A model generated the notes under the pieces. The model was not told where the DNA came from, did no database searches, and worked only from the letters and a program-made list of their open reading frames with translations. Positions 9,577 to 21,924 of a stretch of DNA of 64,000 nt are shown here, one piece after another. The position numbers and the translations under genes are program-made. This stretch comes from Rhytidiadelphus loreus (lineage: Eukaryota; Streptophyta; Bryopsida; Hypnales; Hylocomiaceae): contig OX344761.1 in the NCBI GenBank assembly GCA_947034895.1, positions 91,959,447-92,023,446 on the forward strand. Reading direction: 5' to 3'. Numbering within the stretch: the first letter of the stretch is position 1; every line of letters starts with the position of its first letter.

Positions 9577-11875
9577 AACAAGCTCGTTGGGTTCATGACA
9601 ATCGCTCGAGATCAGCGACCGTTGTTGGCGAATGCAACAAGAATTCAAGCTTCAATTGAATGTCCCGGCCAGTTCTGTCTCTGAAAAGCGCAAATTCCTC
9701 AATCCAAGAACGAATTGCAATCGAATGTCCAGGCTAGAAAGACCTTGCAGGACCAGCAGATCGATCGAATATGGACCGAGCTAGTCAGGTTCCCTGAATG
9801 GGGAGATCTCGACTATCCCATTTGATTACAATTCATTAGCTCCGATCGAGCCTCAGCTCCAAACTCAAAATACCAATTAGTTTGTACAGATTCATTTTAG
9901 GTGACTCGAGAGTTGTTCCTCATTCTTTTATTCAATTCACACATTGTGAAAACGATTTGATTTGACCTTCATATTACCACCGACGGCTTAATTGAAGCTG
10001 CTCACTTGACACCTTACACAGCTGAATGCGTATGAAAAGCTTCCGTTTCCTGAAAGATTTGTGCGCTTCGATTGGTTCTTGGATGTCTTTCAATGCCGAT
10101 CTGGGCTCAATCATTTGTGAGATAAAATCTGAGTGTGATCAATGTGGTGACCACCTTCAGGAGTCAGTAGTCAGAATTCACCCCTACACCCCTAGTACGT
10201 AAATAAACAATGTTTGTAACAATTTCAAATGTTTCTGATAACACGTACAAAATGTGATTCCCATATTCATATTCCATGTGGAGCGTCCTCCACTTTGCAC
10301 AAAGTGATGGCTGAAAGCGTTCAACCTGCATGATTCCTGAAGCGTATTCCAAAATCTACGTGCTCAGTCGCTGGAAATCGTTGCACCACATGTTCCAAAA
10401 CTCTGTATGTAGCGAAAAGTACTCCTGAATCACATTTAAGAACCCTCGGAATTCGAATACTACCGGGCTGGAGGTCCGATGAATGGAAAACTGAACCAGT
10501 GCCGGCCTTCAAATATGGCACTGCATTGGGCATGAACTCATTCAGAATTTTCGATTTTTCTTAGGATTATATAGCGTGCGTCTCTAGTGACACAAATTAA
10601 TAGTCCAACTATCATGCAATATATAGCGCTTGCTCAATTGGCTTCCCAATATGCTCTGCAACCTAATTCGAATATCAATCCTATTGAAATGAGCTCACGG
10701 AGAAGATGAAAAGTCCTTGCTCGCTGGTCCAACGGTCAGTTAGCTCAGATTGCAATCGGACGGGTGCGTCACTCTGAATTCTACTCGCCGAAAAGAGCAC
10801 ATGCAGAAGTCTAGGTTGAGTGAAGGAGCTCTCACTGGAGACTCAGTCTTGGCCATTGTTGACGCAGCAAAGTCTCTAGAGGCCCAAGTGCGTGAGAACA
10901 ACAGACGATTCGGAGGACATTTCCCATGAAGGAAAAGTGTGCCGCACGTAGGACTCGCAGGTTCCCGTTCACTTCCACACCGATCGATCGCTTACCGTTG
11001 CATGTCCCTCCCGGTGGCCTGACTGTCGGGCCCACTCGCTCACCGCCCTGGTCTCCTTCTTCAGTTGACTGCGATCGAATGTCTTCATTCTTGCACCGCA
11101 ATTCAGATAATCCCTGTGATGCTTCCAATCATTTAGAGAAATAGAGACTTCGAATTGCAAGGAGTCGCACGTAAATACATGCAGTCATTCTCGTGGAGCC
11201 ATGCCGTCTGAGCAACTAACCAACCAGAGACGTTGTTGCAGCAGAAATAGCCCTTGCATGCGCCGGCCATGCCGCCAGGCCTAACAAGGAAGACTCATCA
11301 ATTCTGTGGGGGAGGAGTGTTGTCACGTACGGATTGCGACCGCGCTAATCACGGTCTGCCGAAGGCAGATCAGTCGGGCAGAGTGGACAGACGAAAAGCT
11401 CCAGTGGTGACCCCACGATGCCACATCGACCGAAAGGTGACTTGCAACGGGACCCGGTCAAGGAATTTTACTTCAGCAAGCAATATGGCATCAGTACGGA
11501 AGTGGGGTCAATTCACTGTGCACATTCCGGGGAAGGACTTGGTCGTTGTACTACCCTTTTGCAGTAAAATCTTCTCATCAATAGTTCAACGCGGACGGCA
11601 GACTCTCCAAGCACTAACTGTCTCCGGCAATTTTGACCAATAGTGGTATTTACCGAATTTTCATCTCGGTCCCTGACCTAAGAATTGAAACCGTGGCTGC
11701 TCTTGCATGCTCCCTTGTAGGAAGTAACTTCCGCCGCCAACTAGTACGGCTCGCAAGTTTCGGTCTTCATTGGACGACACCTCCCGTGTATGGCGTTCCT
11801 TCGCCAGCGGCCGTTCTACACGAAGACGAAATCAGAACACCCACTTCCTTTGAAGGCAATTCGAAGCTCCATGCG
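9577..11875. other. 3' flank of gene 1 and spacer to gene 2
   Basis: The first about 400 bp resembles the 3' flank of the 17438 gene: the AGCTCGTTGGGTTCATGAC, GGAGATCTCGA and TTTTGTACA/TTCATT blocks occur in the same order, supporting a common origin. The rest is CpG-rich and collinear with 39923-42398. Short open frames occur on both strands, but indels between the copies (such as a 10-bp deletion near 11443) break them and none resembles a known protein. Confidence 0.6.
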
Positions 11876-11880
11876 CTTGG
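11876..11880. other. Left target-site duplication CTTGG
   Basis: CTTGG here and at 17082-17086 flanks the Copia element. The unoccupied paralogous site (42399-42403) has one copy. Confidence 0.97.
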
Positions 11881-12052
11881 TGTTAACGATTTCTCCTTCT
11901 GTCACCTCGATGATTTTACTGTTCATATTCATTAGTGTTCAAGTGTATATATTCGAGGCTCTGCCTCTCATTAATTTATCTCAGTATCAATCTGTATGAG
12001 TGTGTATGACGAGTATGTGTTTGTATTCAGTATCTTGTTAAGTCGTTCCGCA
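11881..12052 (+). repeat. 5' LTR of Copia element
   Basis: The repeat starts TGTTAACGATTTCTCC and ends GTCGTTCCGCA. It lacks a 4-bp ATCG present in the 3' LTR. Confidence 0.97.
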
Positions 12053-12054
12053 CT

Positions 12055-12066
12055 TGGTATCAGAGC
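12055..12066 (+). other. Primer binding site, initiator Met-tRNA
   Basis: TGGTATCAGAGC, the standard plant Copia primer site, lies two bases after the 5' LTR. Confidence 0.95.
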
Positions 12067-12151
12067 ACTAGAGTTAGATCTCACTTCACCTGCATCTACG
12101 TTTGGTTACTCGTTCTTTTTTTCTTGGTTACGGTACTGGTATTTTTACACG

Positions 12152-15100
12152 ATGTCGAAGGATAACTTTGTTCCCGATGAAGCAAAACTGATAGGATCCT
12201 CAAACTTCCACCTGTGGAAATATATGATCACTAGAGTTGCTAAGAGAGAAAAACTATGTTACATTTTGTCACGTCCCTCTAGTTCTTCAATCACACCACC
12301 TGTAAACACCCGCACAGAGGAAGAATCAGAGGAGGAATTAGAAGACGAAAAACAAGAGAGACTCATGTATATTATCAGCATGTCGATAAAGCCATCTCTC
12401 TTAGCTCAGCTGACAGAATATCAAGAGCCGAAGCCGTTGTGGAATCATTTGTGTCACACCTTCGAAGTAGACAACGATAGCCGCAAGTTCGAACTCAAAA
12501 ACCGACTTGCACTCATTCAGTTTTCTGAAGCATCTAGTGTAGAAAACTATTTTTTGTAGTTCCGCCAAAATCTAGCACAGCTGTCTGCGATTGGAGTCAA
12601 GATTGATGGTACTGATCTAGTGCAGATTGTGATGAAAGCTTTACCTGAAAGCTATGACTATTTCTTACAGAACTTCACAAGTGCAGGCAAGTTTCCTTCA
12701 CTTGAACTACTACAAACATGGCTTCAACTGGAAGAAAGTCGACGTCAGTCAAAGGCAGGCAAGACAACACTCACTGCTGAACCTGAGGCATTATACTTTC
12801 GGGGCAATCAACATCGACTCAATATGCAACAAACTCGACAGCACAGTGGCAGACAACAACAATTTCGACCACAAGCTTTTCACGGTGGCATTCAAGGTAA
12901 CTCCAGTTCCTTTGGAGGTTTGAATCGTCAGATAAGGTGTTTTTACTGTGGTGGTCTTGGACACCACAAAGATCTATGCCCTGAGAGACTTGTCGACATT
13001 AGAAAGTTAGAGTCAAATAGACGAGCAAAGTTTGGAATAAAGTCGTTTTCAACAAATATAGCTCAGGAGGAATCTGAAGAGGCTTTGCCTGAGTCCTGGG
13101 CAACGCCTGAAACGTGCATTGTGAACGAAGTAGTAGATAGCGAAGCATCTGGAAATTTTGAGCTCTTAGAAGCTGCTCTGTCTTCTCTTTCGATGAATGA
13201 TCCAGATTTGGGATGGTACTTGGACTCCGGCGCCACACAGCACGTGAGTGGAGACAACACCAACTTTACGAATATAGAGTAGTTTCATGGCAACGTTAAA
13301 ACTGCCAACGGACAGAGCCATCAAATTGCTGGTAAAGGCTCCGTCCATTTTATGTTATCTTCTGGCCAAAATAAAGATTTCAACGGTGTTCTTTATGTGT
13401 CTGGCTTGAGCAAGAATCTATTGTCAATTGGGTCGTTAACAGACAAAGGAATTATCGCATGCTTTGATGACAAGAAATGTATCCTTTACAGTAAGGGAGA
13501 TAGAAAAATTATAGATGAAGGACTTCGGAACAAGACAAATGGTTTATATAAGTTATCAACGCTTAATCTAGAAGTTTCAGCAAATTTGGCGCAAAGCAAT
13601 GTAGATACTGCATGATTATGGCATTTCCGGATGGGGCATATTAGTTATGATCGTTTACATGATCTTTCAACACAAAATTTAGCAATTGGAATACCTCGCA
13701 TTCCAATTTATCACGAAGTCTGTGAACATTGTCAAGCAGGAAAACAATCGCCAGAAAGTTTTCCTCGTCATAGCTCCACAAGGGCATCAGCGTCGCTTGA
13801 TCTTCTCCACTTGGACTTGTGCGGTCCATTACCTGTCCCATCATTCAGTGGGTCGCAATATTTTATGGTCATCATCGACGATTATAGCAGATTTACTTGG
13901 GTTAAATTCCTTCGGCGTAAATCAAAGGCATTGGTACAATTCAAGAATTTCCAAACGCTAATTGAGCGACAGTTGGGCAGGAAAATAAGATCATTAAGAA
14001 GTGACCGAGGTGGAGAATTCCTCTCCACAGAATTTTGCAATTTCTGCACTGAACATGGCATTCAAAGACAATTGACTAATGCCAATACTCCCGAGCAAAA
14101 CGGAATAGCTGAGAGGACAAATCGAAAACTTCTCGAAATGGCGCGTAACATTTCAGTACTTGCAGCTACTCCACGCTTTTTATGGACCGAGGCTATTAAC
14201 ACCGCCGTCTTCCTCACTAATCAATCGCCAACTATTGCAAATGCAAAGGTAACTCCTTTTCAGCAACTTTTTTGCAAGATTCCAGAAATTTCTTTTTTAA
14301 GGGTTTTTGGCTCAAAAGTTTACGTATGGATAGATAAGTCCCATCATGACAAGCTGGATTCTAAATCCAAAGTCGGCATTTTTTTAGGCTATGATGATCA
14401 GACAAAAGGCTTTTGTGTTTGGATTCTCTCTGAGAGAAAAGTCCTGATCTCTCGCAATGTCAAATTTGACGAGACAAATATAGTATCAAATCAGTTGAAT
14501 ATGCCGCCTCCTGCGGTAATATCCTCTAATTTAGGTAGTTCATCGAACCTGCAAATGGACCCACGATTAGAACCACGATCAGAACTTTCCGAGACTGCTT
14601 CCCAGAGTTCATCAAGCACCGAACCCCAATCGGTCCCATATGTACAGCTGGATGTTGAAAGCAATATCCAGCCAAGTATAGAACTTGACCCTACACATGA
14701 TCAGAATTCAGAAAATATGCAGCGAAACCTCCTTGAAGCCCGACCTTCTTGCATCAAGAATCCATCTATCAGGTTAAAAGATAGCTACACCTACTTAGTC
14801 GATTCTACCGAACCACATATTTTTCCTTCATCTCCTGACTTGATTCCACTTACAGAACCTATCGAAATCAATTGTTTTTTTGGCCTGGTAGATGAACCTT
14901 CAGATCCACTTACTTTTGCGGAAGCCAACAACCACCCAGGTTGGAAGGCAGCCATGAGGTCCGAACAAGAATCATTAGCAAAAAACCAAACGTGGGACCT
15001 GGTCGATTTACCATAGGGTATTCGTCCAATCACTGCAAAGTGGGTTTACAAAACGAAACTAGGAGCAGATGGAAAACCCGCAAAATTGAAAGCACGTCTA

Positions 15101-16447
15101 GTAGCTAGGGGTTTCCAACAAACAAAAGGTATTGATTTTGATGAAGTGTTTGCTCCCGTGGCTAAATGGAAAGCAGTTCGCATGGTAGTAGTTCTCTCAG
15201 CCAATAATAATTGGATTTTAGTACATTTGGATGTTGTCACAACTTTCCTCAATGGGGATTTAAAAGAATTAGTTTATATGGAAATTCCAGAGGGATTCCA
15301 ACAGCTTTCTACAAGAAACAAGGTTTGCAAGTTAAACAAATCTTTGTATGGCCTGAGACAATCTTCGAGGACCTAGTTCCAAAAGATCAACTCCTTTTTA
15401 TCCGAACAAGGACTACTACACACAAAGACTGATTACAGTCTCTTCTACGTAACAAGTAGTCATGGAGTTATTATTCTTATACTATATGTTGATGACTTGT
15501 TAGTAACCGGTTCTAACACCGAGGAAATTATCAACCTCAAGCGAAAGTTAATGAACCGCTTCGAAATGACAGACTTGGGCGGAGTAAAACTATATCTTGG
15601 AGTAGAATTTATTCGCTCAAATAACGGTATTTTCTTGTCACAAAGAAACTATGCATTGCAAATATTGAACGAATTCGACATGGCAGGCTGTACTTCGACC
15701 TCCATTCCGATGCATGAAGGAGTCCAACTAACCATCGATGAACAATCTCCGAATGTCGACACAAAACGGTACCAACGACTTGTGGGTATGTTAATCTACC
15801 TGTGCAACACAAAACCTGAAATTGCATATACGGTTGGTGTTCTAAGTAGGTTCATGCATGCTCCAAAAACAACACATATGGAGGCAGCATATCACATCCT
15901 GCGTTACATCAAAGGAGCGTTGAATTTCGGAATCTTTTATGCAAAGAATCAAGATTGTTCAGCATCTGGTTATACAGATGCAGACTGGGCTAATTGTAAG
16001 CTAGACCGCAAGTCAATAACAGGATGGGTATTTAAATCGGCAGGAGGACCTACTTCGTGGTCTTCAAAGAAACAGCATACCTTGGCTGTTTCCTCAACAG
16101 ATGCTGAGGCAAAGGCTCTTACAGAAGGAATACGAGAAGCAATATGGATTAGAAATTTGTCTACAAAACTACAAGGTGTGTCACCAGGACCCATTCCAAT
16201 CTTCTGCGACAATCAAAGTATATTGAAGGCAGCAAAAAATCCAGTTTACCATGAACAATTGAAACACATAGAGCTATGGCTTCATTATATTCGAGAAAAT
16301 GTTATCAAAGGTACAATAGAAGCACTGTATATTCCTACAAGAGATCAAGTTGTTGATATTTTGACTAAACCACTAGGAAAACAGAGATTCTGGAAACTTA
16401 GAGATGAGATGGGCATTCGCGACATCAACACCTTACAAGAATCCTAG
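12152..16447 (+). pseudogene. Copia gag-pol polyprotein, one frame with five stop codons
   Basis: The ATG at 12152 opens a 1,431-codon frame that never shifts but is broken by five nonsense codons: 12557 (TAG), 13280 (TAG), 13613 (TGA), 15014 (TAG) and 15374 (TAG), i.e. codons 136, 377, 488, 955 and 1075. Gag carries the UBN2-type region (FHLWKYMITR) and a CX2CX4HX4C zinc knuckle at residues 263-276. The protease motif DSGA starts at residue 358. Integrase shows the WHFRMGH zinc region and catalytic D555, D618 and E654, the last two with the canonical 35-residue spacing. Reverse transcriptase has YVDD at 1112-1115. RNase H follows with TDADWAN and ends near KHIELWLHYIRE. All five stops can come from single C-to-T or G-to-A transitions. 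As it stands the polyprotein cannot be made from this copy. Confidence 0.97.
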
Positions 16448-16905
16448 ACTTGTCAGAGATACACTTCCGCTTCATCTAGAGAGTGAAAACCACGATACTT
16501 GGCATTACGAAATCCTGAGACTTCTCTCTCGCAGTCAGACCATCGATAATATATTCCGGGAGTATATCCACGCTTCACAACGTAGATTTTTCCACCTGTA
16601 GGATTCGATGGAGGCAACTCTCGATGACTTTCAGCTTCATTCCGCACAACTGATGGTCCGACTTCAACACTCTTCCGATGGTCCTGCTGAAACTGACGAT
16701 TTAGATGCCAAAGCTATTTAAACGCCCACAACAAAACCGTGATCAAGACATCGAAGAAACGTTGGAGCAAAGCAACGCTCAACGCCAATAGAAATACTTC
16801 TAGCATCGACATTGACATCGTGCTTACTCTCTTCAATGCTTAACCCTAGAAACTGTATAGATTTATTCTTGTCTTCCTTTACAGGTCTATCTCGGTGCGA
16901 GAGGG
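16448..16905 (+). other. Copia 3' untranslated region
   Basis: About 460 bp lie between the pol stop and the 3' LTR. I see no coding signal. The last bases, GAGAGGG, are a short purine run directly before the LTR and may serve as the polypurine tract. Confidence 0.6.
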
Positions 16906-17081
16906 TGTTAACGATTTCTCCTTCTGTCACCTCGATGATTTTACTGTTCAATCGTATTCATTAGTATTCAAATGTATATATTCGAGGCTCTGCTTCTCAT
17001 TAATTTATCTTGGTATCAATATGTATGAGTGTGTATGACGAGTATGTGTTTGTATTCAGTATCTTGTTAAGTCGTTCCGCA
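16906..17081 (+). repeat. 3' LTR of Copia element
   Basis: Same sequence as the 5' LTR with about six substitutions and a 4-bp insertion; followed by the CTTGG duplication at 17082-17086. Confidence 0.97.
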
Positions 17082-17161
17082 CTTGGTCCTTCAGGATGTC
17101 CGTGACTGAGTCCGCGTAACTAATTTGAACAGTCTAGATCCTACCTGAACTGGAAACTAAG

Positions 17162-17168
17162 TATAAAA
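17162..17168 (+). promoter_or_regulatory. TATA box of peptide gene 2, copy 1
   Basis: TATAAAA in AAGTATAAAAGAGAACC, conserved at 42479-42485. It lies about 275 bp before the peptide start codon and 76 bp after the Copia target duplication begins. An ATG at 17193 opens a 41-codon upstream frame ending at 17318; the same frame and length exist in copy 2, but that ATG is only about 31 bp from the TATA box and may fall at or before the transcription start. Confidence 0.6.
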
Positions 17169-17437
17169 GAGAACCACGTACATTTACAGTGAATGAACCA
17201 AACATTCATTCTTCCAAAACACTCTCGTCTCAGTGATCCAGTGACACGTACAATTCGAAGAGGCCAGCTGCAGCAATCTAGACATCGACCTTTGCTACCA
17301 CTCGCAGCTCCGATTTGACACACATATTGAGCTTCTAATCGATCTAAGTGGCAGTGGCATTCATTCTATGAACTAGAAGTGAGCTTATAGAGCCTATTGC
17401 ACTTCAAGAGCGCTTCAAAACTACCTAATTAATTGCC

Positions 17438-17575
17438 ATGGCCGTGATGGGCGATGGGGGGTCATCGAAGTGGGAGTCTCCCTCGAAGGCGTCTCCCTTG
17501 GGTGACGGAGGCTCGTCCAAGTGGAGACCTCCGTCGAAGCATCAACGAAACGAGTTTGTTGGGATCATATCATGA
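17438..17575 (+). CDS. Small peptide gene 2, two-unit repeat (copy 1, degenerating)
   Basis: The frame encodes 45 residues starting MAVMGDGGSSKW, using the same TTGCCATGGCC start context as gene 1. Unit 1 has lost the conserved [KR]PP core: the copy-2 paralogue reads KWRPPSK, this one KWESPSK. Unit 2 keeps LGDGGSSKWRPPSK. The C-terminus is extended because the copy-2 stop (TAG) is GAG here; reading continues seven codons to TGA at 17573. Its promoter has a 5.2-kb Copia element 76 bp before the TATA box. Loss of a core motif, loss of the stop and promoter disruption together suggest a relaxed or dying copy. No signal peptide or membrane segment is seen; function unknown. Confidence 0.55.
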   Translation: MAVMGDGGSSKWESPSKASPLGDGGSSKWRPPSKHQRNEFVGIIS

Positions 17576-18119
17576 CAAAAAGTTTTGATTGAGATCATAC
17601 ATTCTTGACTGTCGGTACATGGCTGGCAAAGAAAGCCAAAATTCCAGCTTCGTTTGAACAACCCGACCAATTCATTCTCTTCCTAGCTTGCTTGCATCAG
17701 ATTCTTCCAATCGAAGAATCATGTGAAGTTGAATGCCAATGAATGTAGCAAGGTTGTCCAGAAGAATATGGACTACTCAGTAAACCTTAAGACGTCTTCA
17801 ATTCATTGACCTCGATCATCGAATTTCAAAGGAGGAGATCTCGATCATTCCATAATTAAATTACAACTCGATCTTGGGCTCCAAATTAGGTTCTCAATTC
17901 TTTTGTACAAATTCATTTGACAACAACATACAACTGTCTGGAGTAGTTCCATTTTCTTTATTCATACATCTATCGATTCCGACGTCGCAACAATGATTGG
18001 ACACTACTATCACAGCTTCGAAGTTGTCGATTCATTAATAAATATGTACATTACGCAAAGCTAAGGCCCTCGATTGATTGAAACCCTTGTCGTGGCGCGA
18101 GTTGCATTGGGCTGCTGAT
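17576..18119. other. 3' flank of peptide gene 2, copy 1
   Basis: Collinear with 42894-43434 and distantly similar to the flank after gene 1. It contains TTTTGTACA and AATAAATATG motifs that could serve plant 3'-end formation, but no defined signal can be assigned. No open frame of note. Confidence 0.5.
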
Positions 18120-18365
18120 TAACACTAGAAGAAAATGAGGGGTTTTGCAACTATAGTATGCAACTCATTTTGTAGTTGCATAGGACGTTTGCAACTAGGT
18201 GACAATGTAGAGTCCGTAGTTGCAGTGGACAAGTCGCATTAGTTGCAGTCTAGTTGCAAGGTTTTTTGTCATCCGACACCATACAAAGAACTTCATCCTT
18301 GTGTGCAACTTGTTTGCAATTTGCTTGCAACTTGTAGATTTGTAAATTTTAAAATATAAATCTCA

Positions 18366-18545
18366 ATGATTTGTAGATTTCAAATTTTCAGATCTACCTC
18401 CTTTCTAGATTTTAGAATTTCAGAACTACCTTTTTCTTAGATTTTTGAATTTCAAATCTACCTTTTTCTAGATTTCAAAATTTCAAATCTACCCTCTTCC
18501 TAGATTTCAAAATTTCAGATCTACCTTCTTCCTAGATTATAAAAT
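18366..18545. repeat. About 36-bp tandem repeat inside CACTA family A
   Basis: About five units of the type AGATTTCAAAATTTCAGATC plus TACC(T/C)TCTTCCT. The same array, inverted, occurs in the 33139 element (about 33623-33800), so it belongs to the transposon. Confidence 0.85.
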
Positions 18546-18598
18546 TTCTTGAATTTTAATTATTTTTTAAATTCTTATATACAAAATCTACAAATTGT

Positions 18599-21500
18599 CA
18601 CTAATAGGAGCCCCTGTTTTTTTGGGTGTTAGCATGAAACAAGAATGCTTTTTAAAACATGAGCAAAGAAATGGGACTTTGGCCATGAGAGGCTTAATTC
18701 ACTTGGATGTTGCAAGAAACACGTCAACGGTAGGGTCATAACAAGCTTTTGTCCTATTTGATGTCCATGTTTCAGAGAACATCACAAAAAACATAGTCAC
18801 ATTTCTCTTGACGTCTTGAGAAACAAGTAACTGCCACGTTGGCAAAGGATTTCGGTTTGACTATAGGTAAGTTACTGAAACTTACTATGGGTTGAGGTAA
18901 AACACTAACCACATGTGAAAAATACAAAGAAGGGGCATCTCTTTGGCATCTTTTCTCAAAAAACTTGCATGCATGGATGGGAAAGTTGCGGAATGACTTC
19001 ATTTTCTATTGTACTTCCAATATAGCACAAATTGTATTAACGAGTCCAAAAAAATTAGTATAAAATGTTATAGTATATATACTATATGTAAATATTTGTC
19101 TTTATGCTCCCAAATACTTCATAATAAAACATATTTTGTTGTCAATTTTTGAAGATTTATTTTTTGACTGCATTGCAAATAAAATTCTTTTTTTGCTAAA
19201 ATTATTATTCATATCTTCTCCCAAACAACAAAGAATATTGGAAACAAAACAATGACTTTACACTCACTTCCATTATGTGCTGCACTTTTTCCATTCTCCA
19301 TTAAGGGCTTCAAAATAACTGGATTGCAAATATATTAGAAGACATTGCAATCTTCATATGTTCAATACTCAAATTCAATACTCCCAATCCAAATTCTAGT
19401 TTACATGTTCAAAAACAATATTGCTATCAACTTGGAATTTTATGAGGCAACTCTTCTTTTATAAATTGAGATTTTGTTCCATTTCATTATTTCGTTAATC
19501 AAAATTTATCTTAACGATATAGTAAAATAATAGTATTGTAAAAGTAGGTATTAACCTTCTACTATTACTTTAACAACATTTAAACCAGAAACACAGAAGG
19601 CACTACATTTTGGTATTGATAGAACTTTGAAGTGAATGAAATATTTATTAAAACTACTCATTATTCTAATTAATTTTTTCTTAAGAATGACGTCTTCTTG
19701 AAGTGTAGTTTTAGCATCAAACATTTGATTTTTATAATGAATGATTATGATTTTCCAATTCAACATTTTGTGCAAGGGTGTCCATTGCAAATCTTCATTT
19801 TTTATTTATTGTTGAGGGCTCTTAAAAATTACCATCAAGAACAATACATCTTAGAGGAAAAATCACAATAGATATTCGTTTTCATAAGATTTATACTTTA
19901 TAGAGTAGAAATGACTTGCATGGCTGCATGGGCTTACGATTTGACTGTGGATAAGTCTCTAAAAATTATTGGGGGCTGAGGTGAAATGTTGAATACATAT
20001 GAAAAAGACATGGGAAGGGCAACCACATGGCATGGTTTTAAAAAAATGGTATTTGACATGGCATTTCAATGATATGGCATCCAATGAAGTTGAAGTGGCA
20101 TGCCACTTCAGTACACGTTGACGCCATCTGAAAATTTGAACCCCTAAATGCCCAAACACTATTTTGTGATTTTGGGCAGTTCACTATGAATTGAATTTTT
20201 ATTTTTATTTTCTTTGAAATTTTCACACAACATGTGCCAAAAGGTACCTTTAAGGCACAATCATTTTCATAGCTTAACAAGCTACTCAAAAAATTCTTTA
20301 TTTCTAAAATAAAAATTTGAAATTGGTTTTCTGGATTTATATATGCATAAAAAGCTTTTAGACATTTCATTTTGATCAATGAGATGAAAGTTATGAGGAG
20401 TTTTAGTTTACAGGCAATTATGGATTTGCTACTCTAAAATAAACTTTGAAGTCCTTTATTTAACTCAATTTTCAATTTTTTTGTAAAAAAATAAAATTGT
20501 AGGATGTAGATTATTTATTGCAACATTGCAATCATTGGAATTGACGTTTTTCAATTCTATAACTAAATTCTTGACAATTTAGTATTTTCAATCATTATTT
20601 TTTTTTCTACTTACTATTTTTTTTCTACATGTTGTACAATTCCAAAGGATCATAAATTTTTCAAGCATGTAGCCAACTTGCCTTGAAGAATGAATCCAAA
20701 GAAGTACCATGAATATGGGCATTTTTGTATATAAATGTGGCCTTGTGAAGTGTAGCTGCCTATTTTTTGGGAAAGCCAATTAAAGAATTTATGTCAATTC
20801 AAATACTAATATCTTGCAATCTACACAATGGAAATTTTTGAATTTTTTTCCACATCTTCTCAAATTAGTGTATTGCAAGATCCTAACGTTACATGTGTAC
20901 AAATGTTTTTTTTCCTCTAAACTTTAGTACTTGTCCTAGAAATGGCAGTTTTGGAGCATTTTTGGTGAAAGCAAAGTCAAAAACATTTAGATTAACACTA
21001 TTTTTGAAGAAATCAACTAAAATGTCAACTGAGACATCTTCCCAAACATCTAGATGTTTTTTGCAATGTCAACTGGCACATCAACTAAGACGTCTTAGAG
21101 GATGTCTACATATTTTTTGCAATGTCAACTAACGCGTCAATTGAGATGTCCAAATGTTTTTTCATAAAATACAATCTCTAAGTTTCATATATCCCATATG
21201 CTTTGTCTTTGCTCCTATCACCACACCTGTATAAATAGCTTATCTTGTCATGACATAATTGCCAATACAATATATTGTATATGTTGTATAATATATTGCG
21301 TATTATATATGGTGTACAATGTATGACATATTGTATATGATGTATAGTATATTGCGTATTATGTATAATGTATGATGTAAAGTATTGTATATGGTATATA
21401 ATATATTGTGTATGGCCTATTTTGTATTGTGTATGATGTACAATGTATTCTATATGGTGTATTTTATATGTCTTTTCTTGTATGGTGTATTGTATATAGT

Positions 21501-21924
21501 ATATGTCTAAGCTAACGTTTAAAAAAATGTTTAGATGTCTAAGTGAACATCACAAAAACAACATTCAAATTCTTTTAGACATCTACGTTGACATTGTTGA
21601 AAACAATATTAATTTTTTCAAACGGTATGATGTCAGGTGCCACATCATCAAGAGGTCAGGTTTAAGAAATTTCATAGAGCATTGCCCACCTACATACGTG
21701 GCACTTACGTGGCTGCCACATGGCATACTTTCATCTTCTTTTTTGACCATGTTTGTTGTGACGTCGCTTAAAAAACACAGCATGTTTTTTCAAATTCTTC
21801 GTGTTTTTGTCCTGTCAATTTAAACGGATTTTCCTAGACATCCACAATAGACATGCCTGACGTTAAACTAAACACGTAAACATGTTCTTTAGCATGTCAG
21901 AAAAAACGGAGGTTTCTTCTAGTG
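18599..21924. mobile_element. CACTA family-B element (3.3 kb) nested in family A
   Basis: It starts CACTAATAGGAGCCCCTG and ends, read from the other strand, CACTAGAAGAAACCTCCG. A 3-bp TGT duplication flanks it (18596-18598, 21925-21927). The 33139-34068 element has the uninterrupted sequence across this point, which proves the insertion. The interior has no transposase-like frame. It includes repeated GTCAACT..GACATCTT blocks around 21010-21170, an AT-rich array and a block (20800-20960) shared with the hAT-type element's right arm. Its termini resemble those of the small element at 45523-45747. Confidence 0.93.
21265..21505. repeat. TGTATAT-rich low-complexity array
   Basis: Irregular repeats of GTATATTG, GTATATGGT and TATGATGTA fill this tract inside the nested CACTA element. 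No fixed period can be set by eye. Confidence 0.8.

Larger units (their letters stand above)
11881..17081 (+). mobile_element. Complete Copia-superfamily LTR retrotransposon (5.2 kb)
   Basis: The element has TG...CA LTRs of 172 and 176 bp, a 5-bp CTTGG target duplication, a primer site for initiator Met-tRNA and a single gag-pol frame ordered protease, integrase, reverse transcriptase, RNase H, which is the Copia order. By eye the LTRs differ by about six substitutions and one 4-bp indel, so the insertion is old enough to have aged but still structurally whole. It sits 76 bp upstream of the TATA box of peptide gene 2. Copy 2 of the duplication carries the empty site, so it inserted after that duplication. 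Confidence 0.98.

Noticed and set aside
10321..10533. 70-codon minus-strand frame kept in both duplication copies (40771-40983)
   Set aside because: Amino-acid-changing differences are as common as silent ones, with no recognised motif; open length alone is not enough.
11254..11643. 129-codon plus-strand frame and its 107-codon paralogue at 41767-42090
   Set aside because: A 10-bp indel changes the C-terminal frame between the copies, and no domain is recognisable; it behaves like non-coding spacer.
21265..21505. TGTATAT-rich tract considered as an origin or matrix-attachment site
   Set aside because: Low-complexity AT content alone is not evidence, and the tract belongs to a nested transposon.
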